Both the position numbers and the translations under genes were made by a program. 64,000 nucleotides of DNA from Bacteroidota bacterium (GTDB lineage: Bacteria > Bacteroidota > Bacteroidia > Chitinophagales > Chitinophagaceae), in the NCBI GenBank assembly GCA_023386555.1, contig JAEWJK010000005.1:248001-312000 (forward strand). Reading direction: 5' to 3'. Positions 18,139 through 27,695 of this stretch are shown one piece after another. The notes below the pieces were generated by a model. The model was given only the letters and a program-made list of their open reading frames with translations. It was not told where the DNA came from and ran no database searches. Position 1 is the stretch's first letter. Each line of letters starts with the position of its first letter.

Positions 18139-19566
18139 ATGAAAGCAGGTACAGACTGCCAGGATTTCCAGCATACAATCGAGAAAGAAATTACTATTTC
18201 AGGAGTGGGTATTCATACAGGTGAACCTGTGAATATGTCGCTTGTTCCGTCTGAGCCTAATACAGGTATTGTTTTTCAGCGAATTGATCTTGACGGACAC
18301 CCAACGGTTAAAGCTGATGTTGATTTTGTTACTGAAACTCGTCGCAGCACAACTTTAGAAAATAATGGTGCGAAAGTGAGTACTGTTGAGCATTTATTAG
18401 CAGCTTGTATAGGTACTGGTGTAGATAATATGCTGGTGAAATTAGATGGACCTGAACTTCCCATTCTTGATGGCAGTTCTAAACCGTTTGTAGATGCTAT
18501 TCTCGAAGCGGGAATAAAAAAACAGGAGGCTTCAAAAACGTATTACAAGTTAAAACAGAATATATACTTTACTGATGAGGCTGGTAATGTAGAGATGGTT
18601 GCAATGCCTTCAGATGATTATCGAATAAACACCTTAATTGATTTCAGCTCTAAAGTGTTGGGTACACAACATGCCTCATTGCAGAAGCTGGAAGATTTTA
18701 AAGAGGAAATAGCACCTTGTCGTACTTTTTCTTTCTTTCATGAGCTGGAATATTTATTCAACAATAATCTTATCAAAGGTGGCGATATCAGTAATGCTAT
18801 TGTTGTGGTTGAAAAGCCGGTGAAAGATGAACAGCTTGAACGTTTGTCTCAACATTTCGGTCATATTGAAAAGAAATTTGAGATTACCAGCCAGGGTTAC
18901 TTGAATAACCTTGAACTACGTTTTTCAAACGAACCGGCAAGGCATAAACTTTTAGATCTTGTTGGTGATCTTGCATTGGTAGGTTTTCCTTTCAAAGCAC
19001 ATATCATTGCCAATAGACCAGGGCATGCAAGCAATGTTGCCTTTGCAAAAAAGATAAAAGAACACATTAAGAAGATCAGGCATTCAGCAAATGTGCCGCA
19101 GTACGATCCTAATAAACCACCTGTTTACGATATACAGGCTTTAGAAAAAATATTACCACACCGTTACCCTTTTTTATTAGTTGATAAGATAATTGAGCTT
19201 GATGCCAAACATGTAATTGGTATTAAAAACGTTACTTTCAATGAGCCATTCTTCCAGGGTCATTTTCCAGGTAATAGTGTGATGCCAGGTGTATTGATGG
19301 TAGAAGCTTTGGCTCAATGCGGTGGAATATTGGCAATAACAAGTGTGGGGGAAGAAGGAGATAAATTTGATACGTATTTTGTAAAGATCGATAACTGTAA
19401 GTTTAAACAGAAAGTAGTTCCCGGAGATACATTGATCCTGAAAATGGAATTATCAAATCCAATTCGCCGGGGAATGTGTGAGATGCATGGAACTGTTTAT
19501 GTAGGTGATAAAGTTGTGGCTGAAGGAGATCTTGTTGCTCAAATTGTAAAACAAAAAAATGATTAG
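18139..19566 (+). CDS. lpxC/fabZ: Bifunctional UDP-3-O-acyl-GlcNAc deacetylase / 3-hydroxyacyl-ACP dehydratase
   Basis: A 475-residue fusion typical of Bacteroidota. Residues 1 to about 310 are LpxC, the committed lipid A step, with zinc ligands in VEHLLAAC and HKLLDLVGD. Residues from about 330 are FabZ, the dehydratase of fatty acid elongation, with the active-site His in LPHRYPFLL and GHFPGNSVMPGVLMVEALAQ. The fusion ties lipid A and fatty acid synthesis together. Overlaps lpxA by 8 bp. A weak -7-like box TACTTTCG lies at 18126-18133, very close to the ATG. Confidence 0.96.
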   Translation: MKAGTDCQDFQHTIEKEITISGVGIHTGEPVNMSLVPSEPNTGIVFQRIDLDGHPTVKADVDFVTETRRSTTLENNGAKVSTVEHLLAACIGTGVDNMLVKLDGPELPILDGSSKPFVDAILEAGIKKQEASKTYYKLKQNIYFTDEAGNVEMVAMPSDDYRINTLIDFSSKVLGTQHASLQKLEDFKEEIAPCRTFSFFHELEYLFNNNLIKGGDISNAIVVVEKPVKDEQLERLSQHFGHIEKKFEITSQGYLNNLELRFSNEPARHKLLDLVGDLALVGFPFKAHIIANRPGHASNVAFAKKIKEHIKKIRHSANVPQYDPNKPPVYDIQALEKILPHRYPFLLVDKIIELDAKHVIGIKNVTFNEPFFQGHFPGNSVMPGVLMVEALAQCGGILAITSVGEEGDKFDTYFVKIDNCKFKQKVVPGDTLILKMELSNPIRRGMCEMHGTVYVGDKVVAEGDLVAQIVKQKND

Positions 19567-20362
19567 TCCGTTAGCACAAATTCATCCTAAAGCAATAATC
19601 GGTAATAACGTTACCATTGATCCATTTTGTGTTATTGAAGGTGATGTTGAGATTGGTGATGGTACTCACATAATGCCCAATGTTTGTGTATTCGACGGAA
19701 GCAGGGTTGGTAAGAACTGTACTATTTTTCCTGGTGCTGTTGTTGGTGCTGTACCACAGGATCTAAAGTTTAAAGGTGAAAAAACTACTGCGGAAATCGG
19801 TGATAATACAACATTAAGAGAGTGTGTAACTATTCATCGTGGTACTCAAGATAAATGGACAACCAAAGTAGGCAATAATTGTTTGATCATGGCTTATAGC
19901 CATATTGCCCATGATTGTATTGTAGGCAATAATGTGATTCTGGCAAATGGTGTTCAGTTAGCAGGCCACGTTATCATTGATGATTTTGCAAGAGTTGGAG
20001 GTTTGGCCGGCGTTCACCAGTTTATTCATCTTGGTGCACATAGTTATATTGCCGGGCAAATACTTATCAGGAAAGATGTACCTCCTTTTGTAAAAGCAGC
20101 AAGAGATCCGTTGAGTTATGTTGGAGTGAATGTAGTTGGTTTAGATAGAAACGGTTATTCAAAAGAATCTATCAGGCAGATACACGATATTTATCATATA
20201 CTCTTTGTACAAGGAAATTCTACTTCAAAAGCACTTGAAATAATCCAGGCTACTATTGAAGATTCTGATGTTAAAAACCAGATAGTTTCCTTTGTTAAAA
20301 ACTCTCCTGCAGGTATCATCAAAAGACATAAGGATACTTCTCTTGATGATTATGCATTCTAA
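19559..20362 (+). CDS. lpxA: Acyl-ACP--UDP-N-acetylglucosamine O-acyltransferase
   Basis: First enzyme of lipid A synthesis; transfers a hydroxyacyl chain from ACP to UDP-GlcNAc. 267 residues: a left-handed parallel beta-helix of hexapeptide repeats (about 1-190), then a helical C-terminal domain. The catalytic His lies in YSHIAHDC. It overlaps the end of lpxC/fabZ by 8 bp (ATGATTAG), so translation is coupled and consecutive pathway steps are made together. Confidence 0.96.
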   Translation: MISPLAQIHPKAIIGNNVTIDPFCVIEGDVEIGDGTHIMPNVCVFDGSRVGKNCTIFPGAVVGAVPQDLKFKGEKTTAEIGDNTTLRECVTIHRGTQDKWTTKVGNNCLIMAYSHIAHDCIVGNNVILANGVQLAGHVIIDDFARVGGLAGVHQFIHLGAHSYIAGQILIRKDVPPFVKAARDPLSYVGVNVVGLDRNGYSKESIRQIHDIYHILFVQGNSTSKALEIIQATIEDSDVKNQIVSFVKNSPAGIIKRHKDTSLDDYAF

Positions 20363-20375
20363 TTAAACTTCCTGC

Positions 20376-21008
20376 ATGAATATTACATTAAGCAAAGCAG
20401 GTAAACGTTTTAACAGAGATTGGATCTTCCGCAATTTTAATTTCACTTTCAGTTATCATAACAAATATGCTATCACAGGTCCGAATGGAAGTGGTAAAAG
20501 TACATTGCTACAAGTGATTGCCGGTAGCATGAATTTGACAGAAGGCAGTATAGATTTTTCGAACAATGATTCATCAATAAGTATTGACGAGATCTACGAA
20601 CAGGTTTCAATTGTTGCTCCTTACCTGGAAGTGATTGAGGAGATGACTGCAAAAGAATTCCTGCAGTTTCATTCCGTATTTAAGCAGTTGTTATTACCGA
20701 TTGATGAAATTCTTTCGCTGATAGGCCTTTCACAAACAAAGGATAAACAGCTTCGTAACTTTAGCAGTGGTATGAAGCAGAGAATAAAACTTGCCCAGGC
20801 CATTTTCTCAGATGCCGAGATATTATTATTAGATGAACCTTGTACAAACCTCGATGCTTCAGGGTATGAATTATACCATCAATTGATCAATAAATTCTGC
20901 AAATCCAAACTGGTGATCGTTAGTAGCAACGATGTAAATGAGTATTCTTTCTGTGAACACCAGATCAACATTATGGATTACAAGTCTAATGCGTTTATGG
21001 CTCAATAG
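20376..21008 (+). CDS. ABC transporter ATP-binding protein
   Basis: A 210-residue stand-alone ABC ATPase. Walker A is ITGPNGSGKSTLL (about 33-45), the signature is the variant FSSGMKQRIKLAQ (canonical LSGGQ replaced), and Walker B is ILLLDEPCTNLD. No permease gene is adjacent, so its partner is unknown. The CcmA-like length and the lpxA-linked position hint at an envelope role, which is inference. 13 bp after lpxA, so part of that operon. Confidence 0.85.
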   Translation: MNITLSKAGKRFNRDWIFRNFNFTFSYHNKYAITGPNGSGKSTLLQVIAGSMNLTEGSIDFSNNDSSISIDEIYEQVSIVAPYLEVIEEMTAKEFLQFHSVFKQLLLPIDEILSLIGLSQTKDKQLRNFSSGMKQRIKLAQAIFSDAEILLLDEPCTNLDASGYELYHQLINKFCKSKLVIVSSNDVNEYSFCEHQINIMDYKSNAFMAQ

Positions 21009-21012
21009 AGAT

Positions 21013-21108
21013 GCTTCTGTACAAGTCCCGATTGTATCGGGATTCCGACTTAATGTCGGAATGATGCGACGCAACGATGTTTAATAGTAGCACGAACCTC
21101 TGCTACAT
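21013..21108 (-). repeat. Dispersed repeat, type 2, copy 4, interrupted
   Basis: On the minus strand GTTGCGTCGCA (21075-21065) and CTTGTAC (21025-21019) are the two halves of the core. Between them lies a 39-bp segment (21026-21064) of two hairpins, TCCCGAT-TGT-ATCGGGA and ATTCCGAC-TTAAT-GTCGGAAT. The left flank (TATGTAGCAGAGGTTCGTG) resembles those of copies at 59388 and 63504. Confidence 0.8.
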
Positions 21109-21130
21109 AAAAAGCCTCACCGAAGTGAGG
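21109..21130 (-). terminator. Terminator of the small lipoprotein gene
   Basis: On the minus strand CCTCAC-TTCG-GTGAGG is followed by C and five T. The UUCG tetraloop and T run make a strong intrinsic terminator 30 bp after the stop codon. Confidence 0.88.
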
Positions 21131-21159
21131 TCTTAAGATATACGGGTACGAATAAACTT

Positions 21160-21570
21160 TTATCCCTGGTACTTAAAAGCTGGGCTTGAAACTTTAACGC
21201 CTGATTTCAAAGTGTATTTAATAAAGTAATAGCGGATACTCGAAGCTGCACCCGCTTCTGTTATTTTATATTCCTTGGCTGTTAATGAAGCTGCTGAAAG
21301 TGCCTGCTCATAAAAAAAGCATTGAATATTTTCGTAAGGTCCACTCACCACCTCTATTTTCATTACGTTTTTCTCGTACAGACTGGTAAATTGAAATTCT
21401 ATATTATCGCCGGAAGTAACAGCTTTCACATTGGCAATAGCCACATAAGCATCTTTGTAAAACAAGTTTTCAGTGGTTTCCTCTGCTGTCGCTTTAGGAG
21501 CAACTACATCTGACTTTGTGCAGGATGCAAAAATAATTAGAGCAATAACCGCTGATACATACTTTTTCAT
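21160..21570 (-). CDS. Hypothetical lipoprotein
   Basis: A 136-residue protein of unrecognised family. The N-terminus MKKYVSAVIALIIFASC is a lipoprotein signal peptide with Cys17 as the likely lipidated residue. Ser/Lys/Asp follow, so sorting to the outer membrane is possible. The mature part is probably a small beta domain. Single gene, with its own terminator downstream. Confidence 0.72.
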   Translation of the reverse strand: MKKYVSAVIALIIFASCTKSDVVAPKATAEETTENLFYKDAYVAIANVKAVTSGDNIEFQFTSLYEKNVMKIEVVSGPYENIQCFFYEQALSAASLTAKEYKITEAGAASSIRYYFIKYTLKSGVKVSSPAFKYQG

Positions 21571-21906
21571 GAGTGTGCATTTTAGCGGCTCTTCGTAAGA
21601 TTATTGGCTTTGTAGGCTCGTCAGAAAGGAATTGGAAATTGAAGTGGATGCTGATTGCTCAGCTTGGTTTGCCACTATTGCCAAAATAGATGCCATTATA
21701 AAGAATATGCATAAGGGCATGAATATCAATTAACATCTATTTCGCAGGAATAAAGATATTTCCAAATTCTGAATTATGAGTCTCAAAATTGGAATCATCT
21801 CTTACTTTCAATCAATACTTATTTAAATTATCTTCGCAACAATCACTCATATAAATGTTTATGAGCGTTATGAGAAAATTAAACCACTTTAAATTCAACC
21901 AAAAGC
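21571..21906. other. 336-bp gap without a gene
   Basis: Holds the 5' regions of the divergent lipoprotein and rny genes. A weak inverted repeat (TTCCAA at 21760-21765, TTGGAA at 21789-21794) and a near -7 box TTATCTTCG around 21825 are visible. I see no ORF with coding character and no RNA gene I recognise. Confidence 0.5.
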
Positions 21907-23472
21907 ATGGATCCTATAATCATACAGGCTATCATTGGCGTAATTGCCCTAATCGTGGGCATTATAGCGGGTAAATTCATCTTCGCTAAAAACACAAGAA
22001 AACAAGTAGAAGAAGCAGAGTTACAGGCTCAAAGCCTTTTAAAAGAAGCCGAAATAAGAGCTGAAACACTTAAAAAAGAAAAACAGCTCGAAGCAAAAGA
22101 AAGATTTGTACAACTTAAAGCAGAACACGATAAAGAGGTTTTAGAGAAAAATCGCAAGATCGGTGAAGCTGAAAATAGGGTTAAGCAAAAGGAAATTTCT
22201 ATCACTCAGAAGGAAACTTCTTTAGATAAGCAGATCAAGGAAAATGATGCTATCAAAGAAAATCTTAATCGTCAGATAGAGGTAGTCAACCAGAAGCGTA
22301 CAGAACTGGAGAAGCATCAGGAAGAGCATATTCGTCGTCTAGAGAAAATTGCAGGACTCACAGCTGATGAAGCTAAATCTCAATTGATCGAAAGTCTGAA
22401 ACAGGAAGCTCAAACAAAAGCATTAAGCATTCAGCAAGACATCATCGAAGAAGCGAAAGTAAAAGCAAATAAAGAAGCTCGTAAAATCGTTATTCAATCT
22501 ATTCAACGTACTGCTGCAGAAGTTACCATTGAAAATACGATCACTGTATTTGCTTTAGAAAGTGATGAGATCAAAGGTCAAATCATTGGTCGTGAAGGAA
22601 GAAACATTCGAGCAATTGAAGCAGCAACAGGTGTGGATCTGATCGTTGATGATACTCCTGAAGCCATTGTACTCTCTTCATTCGATCCACTTCGTCGTGA
22701 GATAGCCAGATTGGCTTTGCAAAGATTAGTAGCTGATGGTCGTATTCACCCTGCAAGAATTGAAGAGGTGGTTGAAAAAACTCGTCGCCAATTAGAAGAA
22801 CAGGTGATGGAGATTGGTGAAAGAACAGTTATTGAATTAGGTATTCACGGTTTACATAAGGAGTTGGTGCGTATCGTTGGTAAAATGCGTTTCCGTTCTT
22901 CTTACGGTCAGAATTTATTAATGCATAGCCGTGAAACTGCAAACCTTTGTGGTATCATGGCAGCTGAATTAGGATTGAATCCTAAGTTGGCAAAACGTGC
23001 AGGTTTGTTACATGATATTGGAAAAGTTCCTGACGAAGAAACAGAATTGAGCCATGCTTTGCTAGGAGCAAAACTTGCCGAAAAGTATGGAGAAAATCCT
23101 GCTGTGGTAAATGCCATCGGTGCTCACCATGATGAAATGGAAATGCAGTATGTAATTTCTCCGATCATCCAGGCTTGCGATGCAATTAGCGGTGCAAGAC
23201 CAGGAGCAAGAAGAGAGATCATGCAGCAATATTTGCAGCGTATAAAAGATCTTGAGAATCTTGCACTTGCTTATAATGGTGTCGAAAAAGCGTACGCAAT
23301 TCAAGCTGGAAGAGAACTTCGTGTGATCGTAGAAGCAGACAGAGTAACAGATGGTGACAGCGATAAACTTAGTTTTGAAATTGCCCAGAAGATTCAAACG
23401 GAAATGACTTATCCTGGCCAGATAAAGGTTACGGTTATCAGGGAAAAAAGAGCAGTGAACGTAGCGAGATAA
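21907..23472 (+). CDS. rny: Ribonuclease Y
   Basis: Membrane-anchored endoribonuclease that starts mRNA decay. 521 residues: one N-terminal transmembrane helix (about 4-26), a long Lys/Glu-rich coiled coil (about 30-200), a KH RNA-binding domain (GREGRNIRAIE), and an HD domain with LLHDIGK and AIGAHHDE as metal-binding motifs. Single gene ending in an intrinsic terminator that lies inside the tail of convergent recQ. Confidence 0.97.
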   Translation: MDPIIIQAIIGVIALIVGIIAGKFIFAKNTRKQVEEAELQAQSLLKEAEIRAETLKKEKQLEAKERFVQLKAEHDKEVLEKNRKIGEAENRVKQKEISITQKETSLDKQIKENDAIKENLNRQIEVVNQKRTELEKHQEEHIRRLEKIAGLTADEAKSQLIESLKQEAQTKALSIQQDIIEEAKVKANKEARKIVIQSIQRTAAEVTIENTITVFALESDEIKGQIIGREGRNIRAIEAATGVDLIVDDTPEAIVLSSFDPLRREIARLALQRLVADGRIHPARIEEVVEKTRRQLEEQVMEIGERTVIELGIHGLHKELVRIVGKMRFRSSYGQNLLMHSRETANLCGIMAAELGLNPKLAKRAGLLHDIGKVPDEETELSHALLGAKLAEKYGENPAVVNAIGAHHDEMEMQYVISPIIQACDAISGARPGARREIMQQYLQRIKDLENLALAYNGVEKAYAIQAGRELRVIVEADRVTDGDSDKLSFEIAQKIQTEMTYPGQIKVTVIREKRAVNVAR

Positions 23473-23480
23473 TTTTTGTG

Positions 23481-23556
23481 GAGACCAGCTGAAGTTCTTT
23501 GATAGAACTTATGTTGCGTCGCACTCTTGTACTGAAGGAACATTATTGAGGCTGTC
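23481..23556 (+). repeat. Dispersed repeat, type 2, copy 5
   Basis: The core GTTGCGTCGCACTCTTGTAC is at 23513-23532. The left flank GAGACCAGCTGAAG precedes a hairpin AAGTTCT-TTGAT-AGAACTT. The right flank GGAACATTATTGAGGCT runs over the recQ stop codon at 23543. Confidence 0.88.
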
Positions 23557-25453
23557 TGAAAAGGCAGCCTTTTTCATTTGTAAAAATCTTTCTTTCTTTT
23601 TGTAAAAAATCCAGGACCACCCAAATCTTTTCTTTTCTTAGTCCTTTCAGTAAATCAAACACTTCCTTTACATCAATCCCATTTGCTGGAATGGACTTGT
23701 AAAGCCTTTCTTCAATCTGTTTGAATTCTTCTTCAGTTAAATCCTTACCTTTTTTATTTAAACAATTATCGCATACACCACATTTTGCGGTATCTATTTC
23801 ACCAAAATAATGAGCAATGAACATACTTCTGCATTCATTTAATTTCAAATAGTCAAGCATCACTTGTACACGATCTTTATACAACTGCTTTCGTTTCAAA
23901 TAGACTTCGTTGTTAATGTTCAGATGTTTTGCAGGAGCTCTATTCAACAGAAAATATATCTGGGGTGTTTCTTTTTGTGGTAAATATTTAATGACGCCGA
24001 AGGATTGCAGTTGTTGTAATTTCTCTTTTACTATATCATAGGGAAGCCTTGCTAATTTCGCTAAATATTTTTCGTTTACAGAAACACGATTGTCATAGAT
24101 ACCTTCATAAGTCCGAAGCAAAACTTTCATCAATGGTTCAAGATCCGGATGTGCTTCTTCAAAATCTTCTATAATCTCCTTTGGAGATATAAACATCACT
24201 TGTGAAGGCAGAAAAATATTTTCATTGAAAGAAAGATGTCCTTCATGTTCCAGCGCTTTTAAAGCATTCATTACCAGGTGGACATCATATTTAAAATTTT
24301 TTGTGAAATCGAGGAGATCAAAATCATAGTAATTTCCTTCACCAATTCCCACAGGAATATTCAGGTAATCGGCAATGGATTGATAAACTTTTTTTATATC
24401 GGTAATGGAAGGAAATTTTTGATCGGGTAGAAGTCTTAATTCATTTACATCCTGTTCCTGGTAAACTGCTACTGCATAAGATCTTTTTCCATCTCTTCCT
24501 GCTCTTCCTGCTTCCTGGTAATAATTTTCTAAACAATCAGGCAGATCGTAATGTATAACAGTTCTTACATCAGGTTTGTCTATTCCCATACCAAATGCAT
24601 TGGTGCAAACAATTACCCTTATTTTATTGTTTATCCATTCTTCCTGTTTCCTGTTTCTTTCTTCCTGTGTTATTCCTGCATGATAATAGTCAGCAGAGAA
24701 GTTTTGTAGCCTGAGAAGTTGCGCAACATTTTGAGTTTGTCTTCTATTCCGGCAATACACGATACTGCTTCCAGTAACATTCTTCAATACTTCAATTACT
24801 TTATTGATTTTACTATCAACTTTAAAAGTTGAGTAGGAAAGATTAGCTCTTTCAAAAGATTGATGAAAGATATTATAATCTTTAAACTTCAGTTTCTCTA
24901 TAATATCATGCTGCACATTTGGTGTAGCTGATGCAGTTAACGCTATAATTGATACATCAGGTAGTTCTTCTCTTAGTTCTGTGATTTTTAAATACGATGG
25001 CCTGAAATCATATCCCCATTGTGAAATGCAATGAGCTTCATCTACGACTATCAAACTAATATTTAAAGCATGCAGAAACTCTTTGAACAATTTTGTCTGG
25101 AGTCGTTCAGGTGATAAGTAGAGAAATTTATAATCACCATAAGCTGCATTTTGAAGAGTTTTTTTCACTTCATAAAAGTTCATTCCACTATGAATAGCTA
25201 AAGCCGGGATGTTTCTTTTACGAAGATTCTCCACTTGGTCTTTCATTAAAGCGATTAATGGACTGATCACTAAACACAATCCATCCATCATCATAGCAGG
25301 AACCTGGAAACAAACGGATTTACCACCACCTGTTGGTAACAATGCAAGTGTATCTTTCTTTTCTAGAACAGAATGAATGATCTTTTCCTGTTCTCCACGA
25401 AAAGAAGAATAGCCCCAATACTGTGTCAGAATTTCAGAAGATGATTGCTCCAT
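23543..25453 (-). CDS. recQ: ATP-dependent DNA helicase RecQ
   Basis: A 636-residue 3'-5' DNA helicase for recombination and fork repair. Walker A is LLPTGGGKS (about 38-46), then a DEAH-box in VVDEAHCISQWG, and motif VI in YYQEAGRAGRDG. The zinc-binding cysteines are in CGVCDNC near residue 560. No full HRDC domain is evident after the winged-helix part; a short helical tail ends the protein. The last codons overlap the rny terminator and a dispersed repeat. It lies 13 bp after the copper ATPase gene. Confidence 0.95.
   Translation of the reverse strand: MEQSSSEILTQYWGYSSFRGEQEKIIHSVLEKKDTLALLPTGGGKSVCFQVPAMMMDGLCLVISPLIALMKDQVENLRKRNIPALAIHSGMNFYEVKKTLQNAAYGDYKFLYLSPERLQTKLFKEFLHALNISLIVVDEAHCISQWGYDFRPSYLKITELREELPDVSIIALTASATPNVQHDIIEKLKFKDYNIFHQSFERANLSYSTFKVDSKINKVIEVLKNVTGSSIVYCRNRRQTQNVAQLLRLQNFSADYYHAGITQEERNRKQEEWINNKIRVIVCTNAFGMGIDKPDVRTVIHYDLPDCLENYYQEAGRAGRDGKRSYAVAVYQEQDVNELRLLPDQKFPSITDIKKVYQSIADYLNIPVGIGEGNYYDFDLLDFTKNFKYDVHLVMNALKALEHEGHLSFNENIFLPSQVMFISPKEIIEDFEEAHPDLEPLMKVLLRTYEGIYDNRVSVNEKYLAKLARLPYDIVKEKLQQLQSFGVIKYLPQKETPQIYFLLNRAPAKHLNINNEVYLKRKQLYKDRVQVMLDYLKLNECRSMFIAHYFGEIDTAKCGVCDNCLNKKGKDLTEEEFKQIEERLYKSIPANGIDVKEVFDLLKGLRKEKIWVVLDFLQKERKIFTNEKGCLFRQPQ
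23550..23575 (+). terminator. rny terminator inside the recQ 3' end
   Basis: GGCTG (23550-23554) pairs with CAGCC (23565-23569), followed by a T run. It lies wholly within the last codons of convergent recQ. Confidence 0.82.
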
Positions 25454-25466
25454 ATATCCAGAGCAA

Positions 25467-27599
25467 CTAAATTACCTTTTTGAACTTTAACCTGATAGAA
25501 TTTATCGCTAACACCACATCACTAAATCCCATTACCAATGCACCAAACATTGGACTTAAATAACCGAAAGCAGCAACCGGAATGGCAACAATGTTATAAA
25601 TGAAAGCCCAGAAAAGATTTTCTTTAATTGTAATGTATGTATGTCTTCCTAAACCCAATGCCAGCGGAAGATTCTTTAATCCATGGTTCATTAAAACAAC
25701 CTGTGCACTATTCATTGCTACCTGTGAGGCATCGCTAAGCGAAATTCCTACAGTAGCCTTTGCCAATGCAGGAGCATCATTAATACCATCACCAACCATC
25801 GCTGTTGGAGCTTCAGCATTTAATGCTGTGATCTTTTCTAACTTTTGTTGTGGTGTTTGTTCCGATATTACTTCATCTATACCCAAAGCATTACCAACTC
25901 TATCTGATTTCTCTTTTAAATCACCACTTAATAAAATCGTTTTTATGTTTTTGCTTTTTAATAAAGCAATTACATTTTTTGCTTCCGGCCTTATATCATC
26001 TGTCACATCTATCCATCCAAGCAAAGCGTTGTTTTTTAAAACATAAATGTTGTGGCTGTCATCCTTGGTAAAATTTGATGCTACTTTATAAGAGCCTGCT
26101 AAATATTCATCTCCTTCCTTACTTGTAGCTTTCATTCCTAATCCTTTCACTTCTTCAATGCTTGCCCATCTGATTTCTTTTGCTTGTTTCCATTCTTTAT
26201 TAATCGCTTTTGCAACAGGATGGTTAGAATATTTTTCAAGTGAATAAACTATTTGCTTGAATTCGTTTTCATCTATTGAACTTTCAAAACCTGAAACAGC
26301 AAAATGGCCTGTGGTTAATGTCCCGGTTTTATCGAACACAACCTGTTTAATATCTTTAAAAACTTCAAGGCTCCTGGCATTTTTAAACAACACTCCGGTT
26401 CTTGCTGCTCTGCCTAATCCAACAGCAATGGCTGCAGGTGTGGCTAAACCCATTGCACACGGACAAGCTATAACCAATACCGCAATACTTCTCATCAAAC
26501 TTTCCTGGAAGGTATGATTTGCAAAAAAATAATTTGCTCCAAGTGTTACTAATGCAATTCCAATAACAGTAGGAACAAACCATGCACTGATCTTATCTGC
26601 CAATTGCTGAACTGGAGGTTTTTCTGACTGGGCATCTCTCACCATTCTTAAAATATGTCCCATCACAGAATCTTCACCTACAGCAGTTACATAAGCTTTC
26701 ACCGTTCCATTCTCAAGAATACTTCCACCAATCAATTTGTCGTTCATTTTCTTTTCAACCGGAACACTTTCTCCTGTAATGATCGCTTCATTTACACTGG
26801 CCTCACCCCAAAGTATCTTAGCATCCATCGGTACATACTCGCCATTTTTTATTAGTATCAGATCACCTACTTTAAGTTTTGAACTTTCTACCGGAAAAAC
26901 ATGCTCTTCATGTTTATCATCATAAGCGATCATATTTGCCATGACCTTCTGTGTAGATGCAAGCTTCTTTAATTCATTCTGAGTTGTTTCAACTGATTTA
27001 TCCTCCATCCAATTTCCCAGGAATACCAATGTAAGAATGGTTGCAGCTGTTTCATAGAAGATCTTTTCTGGATCACCTTGTATTGTTCCGATCAGGCTAT
27101 ATACAAATGCAGCCGTTGCTCCTAAGGCAATCAGCACATTCATGTTGGGAATTCCTTTGGTCAGGCTTTTTATAGCACTTCTTCCAAAAAAATCCATTCC
27201 AACTATATAAACTGGAATAGCTAGTCCCAACTGCACATAAGGATTCATTAAAAAATGTATGTGCCAGGGTAGTAGATGAGCAAAGAATAATGGAATAGTA
27301 AAGATCAAGCAGAATAAAAACCTTTGAAAATGACTTTTGAACCTGAATTTTCCTTTTTCATTGTGATCATGTCCGTGATGGTCATGTTCATTATGACCAT
27401 GAACAACAGTATAACCTAAAGACCGTATGCCTTTTTTCAGCTGGTCTTTCTTTTCGGCTTCCTCAAGGTCAAAACTCACATCACCACCCATAAAGTTCAC
27501 CTTGATATTCTTCACACCCTCTTTTTCGAGGTATTTATTAATTGAAAGTGCACAATTGGTGCAACTCATTCCTTCAACCTGCCAGTTCACTTTTTCCAT
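25467..27599 (-). CDS. copA: Copper-translocating P-type ATPase
   Basis: A 710-residue P1B-type ATPase that exports Cu+ from the cytoplasm. One N-terminal HMA domain carries GMSCTNC (10-16). A His-rich linker follows (about 63-80, ten His), then eight membrane helices. The CPC metal site is near residue 378 (VIACPCAMG). The phosphorylation motif DKTGTLTTGH is near 423 and the hinge GDGINDAPALA near the end. YN and M-x-F-S in the last helices fit a Cu+ type. First gene of a unit with recQ; divergent from tsaE. Confidence 0.93.
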   Translation of the reverse strand: MEKVNWQVEGMSCTNCALSINKYLEKEGVKNIKVNFMGGDVSFDLEEAEKKDQLKKGIRSLGYTVVHGHNEHDHHGHDHNEKGKFRFKSHFQRFLFCLIFTIPLFFAHLLPWHIHFLMNPYVQLGLAIPVYIVGMDFFGRSAIKSLTKGIPNMNVLIALGATAAFVYSLIGTIQGDPEKIFYETAATILTLVFLGNWMEDKSVETTQNELKKLASTQKVMANMIAYDDKHEEHVFPVESSKLKVGDLILIKNGEYVPMDAKILWGEASVNEAIITGESVPVEKKMNDKLIGGSILENGTVKAYVTAVGEDSVMGHILRMVRDAQSEKPPVQQLADKISAWFVPTVIGIALVTLGANYFFANHTFQESLMRSIAVLVIACPCAMGLATPAAIAVGLGRAARTGVLFKNARSLEVFKDIKQVVFDKTGTLTTGHFAVSGFESSIDENEFKQIVYSLEKYSNHPVAKAINKEWKQAKEIRWASIEEVKGLGMKATSKEGDEYLAGSYKVASNFTKDDSHNIYVLKNNALLGWIDVTDDIRPEAKNVIALLKSKNIKTILLSGDLKEKSDRVGNALGIDEVISEQTPQQKLEKITALNAEAPTAMVGDGINDAPALAKATVGISLSDASQVAMNSAQVVLMNHGLKNLPLALGLGRHTYITIKENLFWAFIYNIVAIPVAAFGYLSPMFGALVMGFSDVVLAINSIRLKFKKVI

Positions 27600-27680
27600 A
27601 ACACAAAATTATTTAAGAACACAATGCCTCTTTTTGCTATTTGCGTAATATCTTTTTTACATCGTTGCATTTCTAATAGA

Positions 27681-27688
27681 TATTTTTG
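27681..27688 (+). promoter_or_regulatory. Possible -7 box of tsaE
   Basis: TATTTTTG matches TAnnTTTG and ends 8 bp before the GTG chosen as start, so the transcript would be nearly leaderless. No clear -33 box. Confidence 0.4.
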
Positions 27689-27695
27689 CAACACT

